Part shown: positions 8,750-18,957 of the stretch, in pieces
Layout of the letters: each line of letters opens with the position of its first letter
Numbering within the stretch: the first letter of the stretch is position 1
Source: Dokdonella_A sp040005635
GTDB taxonomy: Bacteria; Pseudomonadota; Gammaproteobacteria; Xanthomonadales; Rhodanobacteraceae
Length of the DNA stretch: 57,683 nucleotides
NCBI GenBank assembly: GCA_040005635.1
Contig: JBDTYM010000013.1
Span: forward strand, 1 to 57,683
Reading direction: 5' to 3'
Notes under the pieces: generated by a model
Told to the model about the DNA's origin: nothing
Database searches by the model: none
Seen by the model: only the letters and a program-made list of their open reading frames with translations
Program-made: the position numbers and the translations under genes

Positions 8750-9523
8750 ATGAGCAGCGATCTGTTGATCGGCATCCATGCGGTCGAAGCCGCCCTTAAC
8801 CACGACGTCGCCAACCTGGTCGAGCTGTACATCGAGACCGGCAGCCAGAATCCGCGTGTGAAGGAACTCGGCGAACGCGCGCGCGAACTCGGCGTGAAGC
8901 CGCACGCACGCGACCGTGCCGCGCTGGATCGCATGACCGGCGGCGCACGTCATCAGGGCGTGGTCGCGCGCTACAACGCGCCGGCGCCGCTGCCGGAATC
9001 CGCACTGCTGGAACTGGCTGAAAAGGCCGGGCGCGAGGCATTGTTCCTCGTGCTGGACGGCGTCACCGACCCGCACAACTTCGGTGCCTGCCTGCGCAGC
9101 GCCGAGGCGGCTGGCGTGACGGCTGTGCTGGTGCCGAAGGATCGGGCGGTCGGCGTGACGCCGACGGTGCGGCGGGCGTCGGCCGGCGCGGCCGACCGTG
9201 TACCGATCGTTGCCGCGACCAATCTCGTGCGCACGTTGAAGCAGCTCAAGGAGGCCGGCGTCTGGCTGGTCGGCTTGGTCGGCGAGACGACGGCGCAGTC
9301 GATCTACACGGTCGATTTGAACGGTCCCATCGCGCTCGTGCTAGGCAGCGAGGGCGAGGGCATGCGTCGGCTGACGCGCGAAACGTGCGATTTCCTCGCG
9401 CAGATCCCGATGCGTGGCGATATGGAGAGCCTCAACGTCTCGGTCGCGACCGGGATCGTGCTGTTCGAAACGCTGCGGCAGCGTCAAGCGGTCGTGTCGG
9501 GCGTCGCTTCCGGTCGCGGCTGA
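8750..9523 (+). CDS. rlmB: 23S rRNA (guanosine-2251-2'-O)-methyltransferase
   Basis: 257 residues, a SpoU/TrmH-class knotted methyltransferase using S-adenosylmethionine. An N-terminal L30e-like substrate-binding domain (LLIGIHAVEAAL) precedes the SPOUT domain with VTDPHNFGACLRSAEA (about residue 105), LGSEGEGMRRL and IPMRGDMESLNVSVAT. It modifies G2251 in the peptidyl-transferase P loop. It lies downstream of rnr, as is common. Confidence 0.95.
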   Translation: MSSDLLIGIHAVEAALNHDVANLVELYIETGSQNPRVKELGERARELGVKPHARDRAALDRMTGGARHQGVVARYNAPAPLPESALLELAEKAGREALFLVLDGVTDPHNFGACLRSAEAAGVTAVLVPKDRAVGVTPTVRRASAGAADRVPIVAATNLVRTLKQLKEAGVWLVGLVGETTAQSIYTVDLNGPIALVLGSEGEGMRRLTRETCDFLAQIPMRGDMESLNVSVATGIVLFETLRQRQAVVSGVASGRG

Positions 9524-9524
9524 G

Positions 9525-9759
9525 CCAATCCGTTCGGCGCGATCGCCGCCGGCAGGATGCCGCCGATCAGGAATCCGCTCAGCACGAAGAACATGTCCAT
9601 GCCGATGCTGCCGATGTACCAGAGCACGCGCTAGTTCGACCACAGGTGAGAATAAAGCGGCGCACACGGGCTCTCCAGCGACAATCCGACGCAGTACACG
9701 ACGCAAACGAACTGGAATTCCGTCCAGGAAAGCGTAAAGGCGGTTTGTAGGTAGTCCAT
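9525..9759 (-). pseudogene. Remnant of an acyltransferase-3 type membrane protein
   Basis: On the minus strand a frame starts MDYLQTAFTLSWTEF at 9759, meets TAG at 9631-9633, and continues in the same frame with YIGSIGMDMFFVLSGFLIGG. That segment resembles the 'VGVDLFFVLSGFLIGG' region of acyltransferase-3 (OafA-like) proteins. The homology then ends at the 3' end of rlmB. The rest of a normal gene (about 350 residues) is missing. Family call rests on one motif. Confidence 0.45.
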
Positions 9760-9817
9760 CGTGCAGGGTGGCATTCGGGCGGCGTGGAGTTTACCTCAGG
9801 CGCCGCGCTGCAACGCC

Positions 9818-9847
9818 TTGATAAGCCGGCTGCCGCGGGCATACACT
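9818..9847 (+). promoter_or_regulatory. Candidate promoter of the formate dehydrogenase operon
   Basis: TTGATA (9818-9823), an 18-base spacer and TACACT (9842-9847), about 32 bases upstream of the fdnG ATG. I did not see a clear FNR box. Confidence 0.45.
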
Positions 9848-9878
9848 GGCGCCGGCCTGCAACCTGTAGGAGCCTCCG

Positions 9879-12800
9879 ATGGCAGACCTGACCCGGCGTC
9901 AGTTCCTGAAAGTCACCGGCGCCACGCTGGTGGGATCGAGCCTCGCCCTGATGGGCTTTTCGCCCACACCGGCGCTGGCCGAAGTGCGCGAATTCAAGCT
10001 CAGCCGCGCAACCGAAACGCGCAATACCTGTCCTTATTGTTCTGTCGCCTGCGGCATCCTGATGTACGGGCTAGGCGATGGCGCGAAGAATGCGCAGGCG
10101 AGTATCTTCCACATCGAGGGTGATCCAGATCATCCGGTCAATCGCGGCACGCTGTGCCCGAAGGGTGCCGGACTGATCGACTTCATCCATAGCGAAAGCC
10201 GGCTGAAGTATCCGGAATATCGCGCGCCGGGTTCGGACAAGTGGCAGCGCATCTCGTGGGACGACGCGCTCGATCGCATTGCCAAGCTATTGAAGCAGGA
10301 TCGCGACGCGAATTTTGTTGCCAAGACCGACGACGGCCTGACCGTCAATCGCTGGCTGACCACGGGCATGCTGGCTGCGTCGGCAGCGAGCAACGAGGTC
10401 GGTTATCTGACACACAAGGTCGCCCGTTCCTGGGGCATGCTGGCGTTCGACAATCAAGCACGTGTCTGACACGGCCCGACGGTGGCAGGTCTTGCCCCGA
10501 CGTTTGGCCGAGGTGCGATGACGAATCACTGGGTCGACATCAAGAATGCCGACCTGGTTCTGATCATGGGTGGCAATGCCGCCGAAGCGCACCCGTGCGG
10601 ATTCAAATGGGTTACCGAGGCGAAGGCGCACAACAAGGCGAAACTCATCGTCGTCGATCCGCGCTTCACGCGCTCGGCGTCGGTCGCGGACGTCTATGCG
10701 CCTATCCGTCCGGGCACCGACATCGTCTTCCTCGGCGGCTTGATCAGTTGGCTGATCGCGAACGACAAGATCCAGCGCGAGTACGTCGTCAACTACACTG
10801 ATCTCTCCTTCATCGTGAAGGACGGGTTCACCTTTACCGATGGCATCTACTCCGGCTACAACGCGGATAAACGCACCTACGACAAGTCGACGTGGGACTA
10901 CGAACGCGGCGACGACGGTTTCGTCAGGAGCGACCCGAGCCTGACCGACCCGCGCTGCGTCTACAGCCTGCTGAAGGAGCATTACGCGCGCTACACGCCG
11001 GAGATGGTCGAAAGCGTCTGCGGCACGCCGAAAGACAAGGTGATGCAGATCTGGGACATGATCGGCTCGACCTCGACGCCGACGCGCGCGATGACGATCA
11101 TGTACGCGCTCGGCTGGACGCAGCACTCGATCGGCTCGCAGATGATCCGTACCGGCGCGATGGTGCAGTTGCTGCTCGGCAATATCGGCGTCTCCGGCGG
11201 CGGCATGAACGCGCTGCGCGGGCATTCCAACATCCAGGGCCTGACAGATCTCGGTCTTCTCTCGAACCAGCTGCCGGGCTACATCGGATTGCCGCTGCAG
11301 AGCGAGCAGAAGTACGACGATTTCATTGCCGCGCGTGCACTCAAACCGTTGCGGCCGAACCAGCTCAGCTACATGCAGAATATGCCGAAATTCCACGTCA
11401 GTTTCATGAAGACGTGGTGGGGCGATGCGGCCATGCCGGCGAACAACTGGGCTTACGACTACCTGCCCAAGGTCGACAAGCTCTACGACATGCTGCAGGT
11501 CTACGAGCTGATGTACGACGGCAAGATCAACGGCTATCTCGCGCAAGGTTTCAATCCGCTGGCGGCGGCGCCGAACAAGGCCAAGTTGAACGCCGCATTT
11601 GCCAAGCTGAAGTTCCTCGTCATCATGGATCCGCTGGCGACCGAGACCTCGGAGTTCTGGAAGAACTACGGCGAACACAACGATGTCGATTCGTCGAAGA
11701 TCCAGACCGAGGTGTTCCGCCTGCCGACGACATGTTTCGCCGAAGAGAACGGCGCGCTGACCAATTCCTCGCGCTGGCTGCAATGGCACTGGAAGGGCGC
11801 GAATCCGCCGGGCGAGGCGCGTAGCGATCTGGAGATCATGGCCGGCCTGCACGCGCGCATGCGCGCGATGTATACGAAGGACGGTGGGGCGTTCCCGGAT
11901 CCGATCGTCAACCTCACCTGGAAGTACGCGCAAGCGGAAAGCCCGCTCCCGGAGGAGCTCGCGCGCGAATACTCCGGCAGTGCGCTGAAGGACCTGGCCG
12001 ATCCGAAGGACCCGAGCAAGATCACGCGCAAGGCCGGCGAGCAGCTGGCTGGCTTCGCCGAACTGCGCGATGACGGCAGCACGCAGAGCGGCTGCTGGAT
12101 CTTCTGCGGTGCGTGGGGGCCGACCGGCAACCTGATGGCCCGGCGCGACAATTCCGACCCGACCGGCATCGGCCAGACGCAGAACTGGGCGTGGTCATGG
12201 CCGGCGAACAGGCGCGTGCTGTACAACCGCGCTTCGTGCGATCCGAGCGGCAAGCCGTTCGATCCGAAGCGCAAGCTGGTCGCCTGGAACGGCACGGCCT
12301 GGACCGGCGCGGACGTGCCGGACTTCAAGGCCGACGAGAATCCGGCCGGTGGCATGGGGCCCTTCATCATGAATCCCGAAGGCGTCGCGCGCTTCTTCGC
12401 CCGCGCCGCCATGAATGAAGGTCCGTTCCCGGAGCACTACGAGCCGTTCGAGAACCCGCTCGGCTACAACCCGCTCAACCCGAAGCAGCCCCAGGCGACC
12501 AGCAATCCGGCCGCGCGCGTGTTTGCACGCGACCGCGAGGCATTCGGCAAGGCCGCCGAGTTCCCGCACGTCGCCACCACCTACCGCCTGACCGAGCACT
12601 TCCACTACTGGACCAAGCACGTTCGCCTGAACGCGATCATCCAGCCGCAGCAGTTCGTCGAGATTGGCGCGGCGCTGGCGGACGAACTCGGCATCGGCAA
12701 CGGCAGCCAGGTCAAGGTCAGCTCGAACCGCGGTTTCATCAAAGCCGTCGCGATGGTGACCAAGCGCATCCGGCCGCTGAAGATCGAAGGCAAAACCGTG

Positions 12801-12947
12801 CACACGGTCGGCGTGCCGATCCACTGGGGCTTCATGGGTATCGCCAAGCCGGGTTTCATAGCCAACACGCTGACGCCGTCGGTGGGCGACGCCAATTCGC
12901 AGACGCCGGAATTCAAGGCGTTCCTGGTCAAGGTCGAGAAGGTCTAG
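9879..12947 (+). CDS. fdnG: Formate dehydrogenase-N major subunit, selenoprotein (UGA at 10467 read as Sec)
   Basis: 1022 residues including selenocysteine 197, encoded by TGA at 10467-10469. The frame is open before (9879 on) and after (to 12947). Oxidises formate in the periplasm with a molybdenum bis-MGD centre and sends electrons to FdnH. It has a Tat signal (TRRQFLKV near the N-terminus), a 4Fe-4S motif CPYCSVACG, and Sec in the context NQARV-U-HGPTVAGLAPTFGRG. RBS is AGGAGCC before the ATG. An automatic annotation would split this gene at the UGA. fdnH starts 9 bases after the stop. The fdhD sulfurtransferase and molybdopterin genes are not in the window. Confidence 0.96.
10467..10511 (+). 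promoter_or_regulatory. Bacterial SECIS element of fdnG
   Basis: Directly after the UGA the mRNA can fold into a hairpin with apical stem GGCA/TGCC (10484-10487/10493-10496) and loop GGTCT. The lower stem is CGACG paired with CGACG around one A-A mismatch. The apical GGTCT loop and its distance from UGA match the known fdnG-type elements that bind SelB. Confidence 0.85.
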
Positions 12948-12956
12948 GAGAGGCGC

Positions 12957-13859
12957 ATGGCACTGCAATCGCTCGACATCGTGCGCCGCTCCGCCACGAC
13001 GTTGCCGGAGCCGCAAGCACGCGGCGCTCATACCGGCCAAGTCGCCAAGCTGATCGATGTGACCAAGTGCATCGGCTGCAAGGCCTGCCAGGTCGCGTGC
13101 ATGGAATGGAACGATCTGCGCGATGAAATCGGCACCTGCACCGGTCACTACGATAATCCGGCCGATCTCAGCGAGCACTCGTGGACGCTGATGCGCTTCA
13201 CCGAGTACGAGAATCCCAAGGGCGATCTGGAGTGGCTGATCCGCAAGGACGGCTGCATGCACTGCGCCGATCCGGGTTGCCTGAAGGCGTGCCCGTCGCC
13301 TGGTGCGATCGTGCAATACGCCAACGGCATCGTCGACTTCCATGAGGAAAACTGCATCGGCTGCGGCTACTGCATCACCGGATGCCCGTTCAACGTGCCG
13401 CGCATCTCCAAGCAGGACAAGAAAGCGTACAAGTGCACTTTGTGCTCGGACCGCGTCGCCGTGGGCCTGGAACCGGCCTGCGTGAAGACCTGCCCCACTG
13501 GCGCGATCGTGTTCGGTGACAAGGAGGACATGAAGCAGCACGCGGCCGAACGCATCGAGGACCTGAAGTCGCGTGGTTTCGACAAGGCCGGCCTGTACGA
13601 TCCGGCTGGCGTCGGCGGCACGCACGTGATGTACGTGCTGCATCACGCAGACCAGCCGATGCTCTACGCCGATCTGCCGGAGAACCCCAAGATCAGCGCG
13701 ATGGTCGGGCTGTGGAAAGGCGTCAGCAAGCCGCTTGCGCTGTTCGCGATTGCCGCGACCGCGTTCGTCGGCTTCCTGCACTACATCGGCATCGGCCCGA
13801 ACGAGACCGATGAGCACGACGAGGAAGCGGCGCGCCGCGAGCTGGAGAAAACCTCATGA
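12957..13859 (+). CDS. fdnH: Formate dehydrogenase-N iron-sulfur (beta) subunit
   Basis: 300 residues. It carries electrons from FdnG to the membrane cytochrome. Four 4Fe-4S cysteine groups are visible: CIGCKACQVAC, CMHCADPGCLKAC, CIGCGYCITGC and CTLCSDRV...CVKTC. A C-terminal transmembrane helix (about residues 258-282, LALFAIAATAFVGFLHYIGIG) anchors it on the periplasmic side. Start ATG at 12957 follows AGGAGAGGC. Its last four bases overlap the fdnI start (ATGA), so the two are translationally coupled. Confidence 0.95.
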   Translation: MALQSLDIVRRSATTLPEPQARGAHTGQVAKLIDVTKCIGCKACQVACMEWNDLRDEIGTCTGHYDNPADLSEHSWTLMRFTEYENPKGDLEWLIRKDGCMHCADPGCLKACPSPGAIVQYANGIVDFHEENCIGCGYCITGCPFNVPRISKQDKKAYKCTLCSDRVAVGLEPACVKTCPTGAIVFGDKEDMKQHAAERIEDLKSRGFDKAGLYDPAGVGGTHVMYVLHHADQPMLYADLPENPKISAMVGLWKGVSKPLALFAIAATAFVGFLHYIGIGPNETDEHDEEAARRELEKTS

Positions 13860-14497
13860 GCGAGCCGAAACCCAACGAGATCGTCCGCTACACACCTGGC
13901 ACGCGGATCAATCACTGGATCGTCGCGATCAGTTTCGTGCTGCTCGCACTGTCGGGTCTGGCTTTGTTCCACCCGGCGCTGTTCTGGCTGACCAGTCTGT
14001 TCGGCGGCGGACCGTGGACGCGCATCCTGCATCCGTTCATCGGCGTCGTGATGGTGTGCGCGTTCGCGTTGCTGATGGTGAAGTTCTGGAGCCACAACCT
14101 GATGCATCCGCGCGACTGGGCGTGGATGCGGCAGATGAAAGACGTCGTCGAGAACCACGAGGAGAAGCTGCCTGAAGTGGGTCGCTACAACGGCGGCCAG
14201 AAGCTGCTGTTCTTCACGATCATCCTCTGCCTGCTCGCGCTGCTGGCATCCGGCATCGTGATCTGGCGCGTGTATTTCTCGCTGTATTTTCCGATCGAGG
14301 TGATCCGCTTCGCCTCTTTGCTGCACGCGGTCGCCGCGTTCGTGCTGATCTGCACGATCGTCGTGCATATTTACGCCGGCATCTGGGTCAAGGGCTCGAT
14401 CCGCGCGATGACGCGCGGCACTGTCTCGTACGGCTGGGCGTGGAAGCATCACAGGCTGTGGTTTCGCGAAGTGGGCAAAGGCGGGCAGCAGAAGTAA
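13856..14497 (+). CDS. fdnI: Formate dehydrogenase-N cytochrome b556 (gamma) subunit
   Basis: 213 residues with four predicted membrane helices. It carries haem b and reduces quinone, completing the FdnGHI complex. The motifs NHWIVAISFVLLALSGLALF near the N-terminus, HPFIGVVMVCAF, and LLHAVAAFVLICTIVVHIYAG near the end contain the histidines expected to bind haem and menaquinone. It overlaps fdnH by ATGA. Confidence 0.94.
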   Translation: MSEPKPNEIVRYTPGTRINHWIVAISFVLLALSGLALFHPALFWLTSLFGGGPWTRILHPFIGVVMVCAFALLMVKFWSHNLMHPRDWAWMRQMKDVVENHEEKLPEVGRYNGGQKLLFFTIILCLLALLASGIVIWRVYFSLYFPIEVIRFASLLHAVAAFVLICTIVVHIYAGIWVKGSIRAMTRGTVSYGWAWKHHRLWFREVGKGGQQK

Positions 14498-14507
14498 CAC
14501 TCCAGCC

Positions 14508-14544
14508 AAGCCGCCATTCCCGCGAACGCGCGAATGACGGCTTT
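14508..14544. repeat. Hairpin/REP-like element between fdnI and fdhE
   Basis: AAGCCG and CGGCTT arms enclose an inner ATTC..GCG / CGC..GAAT stem. It resembles the common 'ATTCCCGCGAA..GCGGGAATGACG' dispersed repeat. It may stabilise the upstream mRNA or partly end transcription. The same type occurs at 5904-5936 and 21932-21953. Confidence 0.5.
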
Positions 14545-14634
14545 ACAAGGCGTCGCGGGTGCCACCGCGAAAGCGCTGGACGCGACGTCACGCTGCAGCG
14601 ACGATACGCCGGGTCTTCCCACGGCGGCATCGTC

Positions 14635-15594
14635 ATGGCGCAACGCATCCTCGAACCCGGACAGATCGAAACGCTGGCGCAGCGATCGATTGCGCGCGTG
14701 CGCCTGCCGAACCGCGAACAGGTCTTCGCATGTCGCGCCGAGCGCTTGCGCCATCTTGCCGAAGGCCATGCGCTCGGCGACTACCTGCGCCTGATGGCGA
14801 CGCTGGTCGATGCCCAGCAAGCCGCACTGGATGGCTTCGATACGTTGTTGCCGAGCACCGCACAGATCGAGCAGGCGCGTGAGTACAAGATGCCGCCGCT
14901 CCTCGCGACGGGCTGGCCGCGCGATCCGCAATGGCACGGCGTCGTGCGCGAGCTGGCAGCGGCGGTTGCAGCGCGGCCGGGTACGCCCGCGGGCGTCGCT
15001 GCCTTGGTCGCGCGCCTGCGCGAAGCGTCATCGACCTGGCTGGAGGCGCAAGCGGAGACCTTACTCGCGCTGCAGTCCGGATCCATCGACATCGCGACCG
15101 CGCCGTTTGTAATGGCAGCGCTGCAAGTGCATTGGGTCGCGTTGACCGCAGCGTTCGTGGCCGATCGCGTCGAGACACTCGATGTGCCCGGTGTGTGTCC
15201 GCTCTGCGGCACGCTGCCGGTGGCGAGCCTCGTCGCAGCGCAGTCGCCCTATACCGGCTACCGCTACCTTCATTGCGCGCTATGTGCGAGCGAGTGGCAC
15301 AGTGTGCGCGTGCAGTGCACAAACTGCGGCGCCAACGGCAAGGATATCGGCTACCAGTCGCTCAGCCGCGCCGACGTCGGTCACGACGCCAGCGAATCTT
15401 CGGCGCTGGCCGTTCGCGCTGAGTCGTGCGATGCCTGCCACAGCTATCGCAAGATCCTCTATCAGGAGAAGGACCCCGCGATCGAGCCGGTGGCGGACGA
15501 TCTGGCCAGTCTCGCGCTCGATCTTCTGCTCGGCGAGAGCGGTTATCACCGCGCCAGCGGCAATCCCCTGCTCTGGCAAGTCGCCGAGGATTGA
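14635..15594 (+). CDS. fdhE: Formate dehydrogenase accessory protein FdhE
   Basis: 319 residues (E. coli FdhE is about 309). A cytoplasmic zinc-ribbon/rubredoxin-like protein needed for formate dehydrogenase maturation. Conserved cysteine pairs are CPLCG (about residue 187), CALC, CTNCG and CDAC in the C-terminal half. The ATG at 14635 (MAQRILEPGQIE) matches the family; the longer ORF upstream is read-through. selA begins 3 bases after the stop, so it belongs to the same operon. Confidence 0.92.
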   Translation: MAQRILEPGQIETLAQRSIARVRLPNREQVFACRAERLRHLAEGHALGDYLRLMATLVDAQQAALDGFDTLLPSTAQIEQAREYKMPPLLATGWPRDPQWHGVVRELAAAVAARPGTPAGVAALVARLREASSTWLEAQAETLLALQSGSIDIATAPFVMAALQVHWVALTAAFVADRVETLDVPGVCPLCGTLPVASLVAAQSPYTGYRYLHCALCASEWHSVRVQCTNCGANGKDIGYQSLSRADVGHDASESSALAVRAESCDACHSYRKILYQEKDPAIEPVADDLASLALDLLLGESGYHRASGNPLLWQVAED

Positions 15595-15597
15595 GCC

Positions 15598-17019
15598 GTG
15601 GTCGCGACGCCCGCGCATCGCGAGACCGCCGTCGCAGCCGATATTCCCGCGCTCGACAAGATGCTCGATCACGCGGCGTTCGCATCGGCACTGGCACGCC
15701 ATGGTCGCACCGAGCTGACCTTGATGCTGCGTTCGCGACTGGATCGATTGCGCGCGCAGATCGTCGCGGGCAGCGTCGAACGCACGATGCTCGTGCCCGA
15801 GCGCATCGCGCAGGATATCGCCGAGGAACTTGAAACGCGGCATCGCCCGCGCCTGCGTGCGGTGTTCAACCTGACCGGAACCGTGCTGCATACGAATCTC
15901 GGCCGCGCGACGTTGCCGCAAGCGGCCGTCGCCGCCGTGGTGCAGGCGATGACGGCGCCGGTCAATCTCGAATTCGATCTGCAGGCGGGTGTGCGGGGCG
16001 ATCGCGACGATCTCGTCGAAGGGTTGATCTGCGAGCTGACGGGCGCCGAGGCCGCGATCGTCGTCAACAACAACGCCGCTGCGGTCCTGCTGATGCTGAA
16101 TACGCTGGCGAATCGGCGCGAGGTCATCGTCTCGCGCGGCGAACTGGTCGAGATCGGCGGCGCGTTCCGGATTCCGGATGTGATGCGCAGTGCCGGCGCG
16201 AGGCTCGTCGAAGTCGGCACGACGAATCGCACGCACGCGACCGACTACGAGGGCGCGATCAATCCACGCACCGCGATGCTGATGAAGGTGCATACGAGCA
16301 ACTATGCGATCAGCGGCTACACCGCCGATGTGGATATCGGCGCGCTCGTCGAAATCGGGCGCGCGCACGGTGTGCCGCTCGCGGTCGATCTTGGCAGCGG
16401 CAGCCTCGTCGATCTCGCGCACTGGAACCTACCGAAGGAACCGACCGTGCGCGAAACGCTCGCGGCCGGAGCCGACCTGGTCGCGTTCAGCGCGGACAAG
16501 CTGCTGGGTGGTCCACAGGCCGGCATCATCGCAGGGCGCGTCGAGCTGGTGCGGCGGTTGAAGAAGAATCCGTTGAAGCGCGCCCTGCGCGTCGGCAAAC
16601 TGACGCTGGCTGCGCTGGAACCGGTGCTCGCGTTGTATCGCGCGCCAGACCTGCTGGCGCAGCGCCTGACCAGCCTGCGCCTGTTGACGCGCACCGAAGC
16701 GGCCATCGGCGCGCAGGCGCAGCGCTTGTGGCCTGCGCTGCAAACGGCGCTCGGCGATGCCTACGAGGCGACCACGGCCGCGATGGCGAGCCAGATCGGC
16801 AGCGGCGCGTTGCCGGTCGGGCGGCTGGCCAGTCAGGGTTTCGCGATCCGCCGGCACAAGGGGCGCGGCAGTCTCGATCGGCTCGAAGCGGCATTGCGTG
16901 AGCTGCCGCGTCCGGTCATCAGCCGTATCGCCGACAAGACGCTCTGGCTCGACCTTCGCTGCCTGGAAGAAGTGGACGAAGCCGCGTTTGCCGCACAGTT
17001 GCCTTTGCTGCGTCCATGA
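15598..17019 (+). CDS. selA: L-seryl-tRNA(Sec) selenium transferase
   Basis: 473 residues. A PLP enzyme that turns Ser-tRNA(Sec) into Sec-tRNA(Sec) using selenophosphate. Visible are the N-terminal tRNA-binding part (IPALDKMLDH), the conserved FNLTGTVLHTNLGRA (about residue 91) and the PLP lysine K301 in FSADKLLGGPQAG. The start is a GTG at 15598, 3 bases after fdhE. The stop overlaps the selB start (ATGA at 17016). Confidence 0.97.
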   Translation: MVATPAHRETAVAADIPALDKMLDHAAFASALARHGRTELTLMLRSRLDRLRAQIVAGSVERTMLVPERIAQDIAEELETRHRPRLRAVFNLTGTVLHTNLGRATLPQAAVAAVVQAMTAPVNLEFDLQAGVRGDRDDLVEGLICELTGAEAAIVVNNNAAAVLLMLNTLANRREVIVSRGELVEIGGAFRIPDVMRSAGARLVEVGTTNRTHATDYEGAINPRTAMLMKVHTSNYAISGYTADVDIGALVEIGRAHGVPLAVDLGSGSLVDLAHWNLPKEPTVRETLAAGADLVAFSADKLLGGPQAGIIAGRVELVRRLKKNPLKRALRVGKLTLAALEPVLALYRAPDLLAQRLTSLRLLTRTEAAIGAQAQRLWPALQTALGDAYEATTAAMASQIGSGALPVGRLASQGFAIRRHKGRGSLDRLEAALRELPRPVISRIADKTLWLDLRCLEEVDEAAFAAQLPLLRP

Positions 17020-18941
17020 TTGTCGGCACCGCGGGACATATCGACCACGGCAAGACCTCTCTGGTGCGCGCGCTGACCGGCGTCGATACGGATCGACTGA
17101 AGGAGGAGAAGGCGCGCGGCATCTCGATCGAGCTCGGCTATGCCTACGTTCCTGTCGCGAGCGCTTCGCTGACGGACGACGAGGTGCTTGGCTTCATCGA
17201 TGTGCCGGGTCACGAGCGCCTCGTGCATACGATGGTCGCGGGTGCCGGCGGCATCGACTTTGCACTGCTGGTGATCGCGGCCGATGACGGCGTGATGCCG
17301 CAGACGCGTGAACATCTGGCAATCCTCGGCCTGCTCGGGATTGCGCGTGGGGCCGTCGCTCTAAGTAAATGCGACCGCGTCGATGAGGCGCGCATCGAGA
17401 CGGTGCGCGCCGAAATCACTGCGTTGCTGAGGCCGACACCGCTCTGCGACGCACCGATTTTCCCGCTCGATGCCACCACGCCAGGGGATCCCGGTGTGGC
17501 TGCGTTGCGCGCACACCTTGAATCGATGGCGCGAGCGGCGCCGCAACGACGCGATGATGATCTGTTCCGCCTCGCCGTCGATCGCGTGTTCACGCTGGCC
17601 GGCCATGGCACTGTCGTCACCGGAACCGTGCATGCCGGACGCGTGCGCGTCGGCGATACCTGCACTGCCATGCCGGCGGCTATGGCGGTGCGAGTGCGCA
17701 GCATCCACGCGCAGAACCAGGCGGCGCAAAGCGGTCGGGCAGGGCAGCGCTGTGCATTGAATCTCGCTGGCGTCGACAAGAACGCGCTCGCGCGCGGCGA
17801 CTGGATTGCCGACCCGCGCGCATTTGCGCCGACTTCGCGCATCGATGTCCGGCTGCATCGGTTGGGAGACGCTCCGGTACCATTGCCGAACTGGGCGCCA
17901 TTGCACATCCACCTCGGCACGCTGCACCAACTCGCGCACGTCGTGGCGCTGGAGCCGGTCGATGCATCGAGCGACGATGGATCGCAACGCGTGCAGCTCG
18001 TTTTCGACACGCCGGTGTGCGCGACGCCGGGCGATCACTTCATCGCGCGCGACGCGCAGGCGGCCCACACCATCGGTGGGGGCATTGTCATCGATCCGTA
18101 TGCGCCGGCACGCAAGCGGCGCAGTCCGCAACGACGTGCCTGGCTCGACGCCATCGAACATCTGCTCGCCGGCGGCGGCATCGACGCACTGTTGCAGACG
18201 GCGGCGCACGGCGTCGGCATCGATGATCTGGTGCGCTTGACGGGACACGCGGCCGATCAAATCGTCTTGCCGCACGACGCGCGCGCGATCGACACGTCGC
18301 GCGGACGTTTCATCGTGGACGCTGCGCGCTGGGCGGCCTTGTGCGAACGCGTGCTCGCCGCGTTGCGCGACTTCCATGCGCAAGCTGCGGATGAGCCCGG
18401 TGTCGACAGCGGTCGGCTGCGTCGCATGGCGATGCCGGGCACCCCGGATGCGCTCTGGCGCGCGCTGGTCGATGAGCTCGCGCACGAACAGGCTGTATTG
18501 CGCAACGGTCCATGGCTGCATCTGCCGGGGCATCGCGTCAGCCTGACGGCCAGCGAACGGGCGCTGGCCGGCAAACTGCAACCGCTGATTGCCTCCGCGC
18601 GTTTCGATCCGCCGTGGCTGCGCGAGCTCGCTACTGCCGTCAATGCGCCGGAGGACGAGGTGCGCAAGACGCTGCGTGTGTGCGTCACGCAGGGAATGCT
18701 CCATCAGATCGTGCGCGATCTGTTCTACGCGCGCGAAAGCGTACGCGAACTGGCTGATATTCTGCGCAGCGTGGCCGAGAAACACGGCGCCGTCGAAGCC
18801 GCGCAGTATCGTGATGCGGTAGGCCTCGGGCGCAAGCGCACGATCCAGATCTTGGAGTTCTTCGACCGCGTTGGCTACACTCGACGCGTGCGCGATGCAC
18901 ATGTATTGCGCGCCGACAGCGGCTGGCGCATCGACGGCTAG
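17016..18941 (+). CDS. selB: Selenocysteine-specific translation elongation factor
   Basis: 641 residues. A GTPase that carries Sec-tRNA to ribosomes stalled at UGA and binds the SECIS hairpin. G1 motif GHIDHGKTSL lies at residues 6-15, DVPGHERLVHTM is the G3 region, and LSKCDRVDE is the G4 region with C in place of the usual N-K-x-D variation seen in SelB. C-terminal winged-helix domains (to AQYRDAVGLGRKRTIQILEFFD) recognise the mRNA. Translationally coupled to selA. tRNA-Sec starts 16 bases after its stop. Confidence 0.96.
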   Translation: MIVGTAGHIDHGKTSLVRALTGVDTDRLKEEKARGISIELGYAYVPVASASLTDDEVLGFIDVPGHERLVHTMVAGAGGIDFALLVIAADDGVMPQTREHLAILGLLGIARGAVALSKCDRVDEARIETVRAEITALLRPTPLCDAPIFPLDATTPGDPGVAALRAHLESMARAAPQRRDDDLFRLAVDRVFTLAGHGTVVTGTVHAGRVRVGDTCTAMPAAMAVRVRSIHAQNQAAQSGRAGQRCALNLAGVDKNALARGDWIADPRAFAPTSRIDVRLHRLGDAPVPLPNWAPLHIHLGTLHQLAHVVALEPVDASSDDGSQRVQLVFDTPVCATPGDHFIARDAQAAHTIGGGIVIDPYAPARKRRSPQRRAWLDAIEHLLAGGGIDALLQTAAHGVGIDDLVRLTGHAADQIVLPHDARAIDTSRGRFIVDAARWAALCERVLAALRDFHAQAADEPGVDSGRLRRMAMPGTPDALWRALVDELAHEQAVLRNGPWLHLPGHRVSLTASERALAGKLQPLIASARFDPPWLRELATAVNAPEDEVRKTLRVCVTQGMLHQIVRDLFYARESVRELADILRSVAEKHGAVEAAQYRDAVGLGRKRTIQILEFFDRVGYTRRVRDAHVLRADSGWRIDG

Positions 18942-18957
18942 CCGCTCGCGAAACTCT

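Noticed and set aside
10467..10469. TGA as a nonsense mutation making fdnG a pseudogene
   Set aside because: Exact FDH-N Sec context, SECIS-like hairpin and complete SelA/B/C/D set nearby show that it is a Sec codon.
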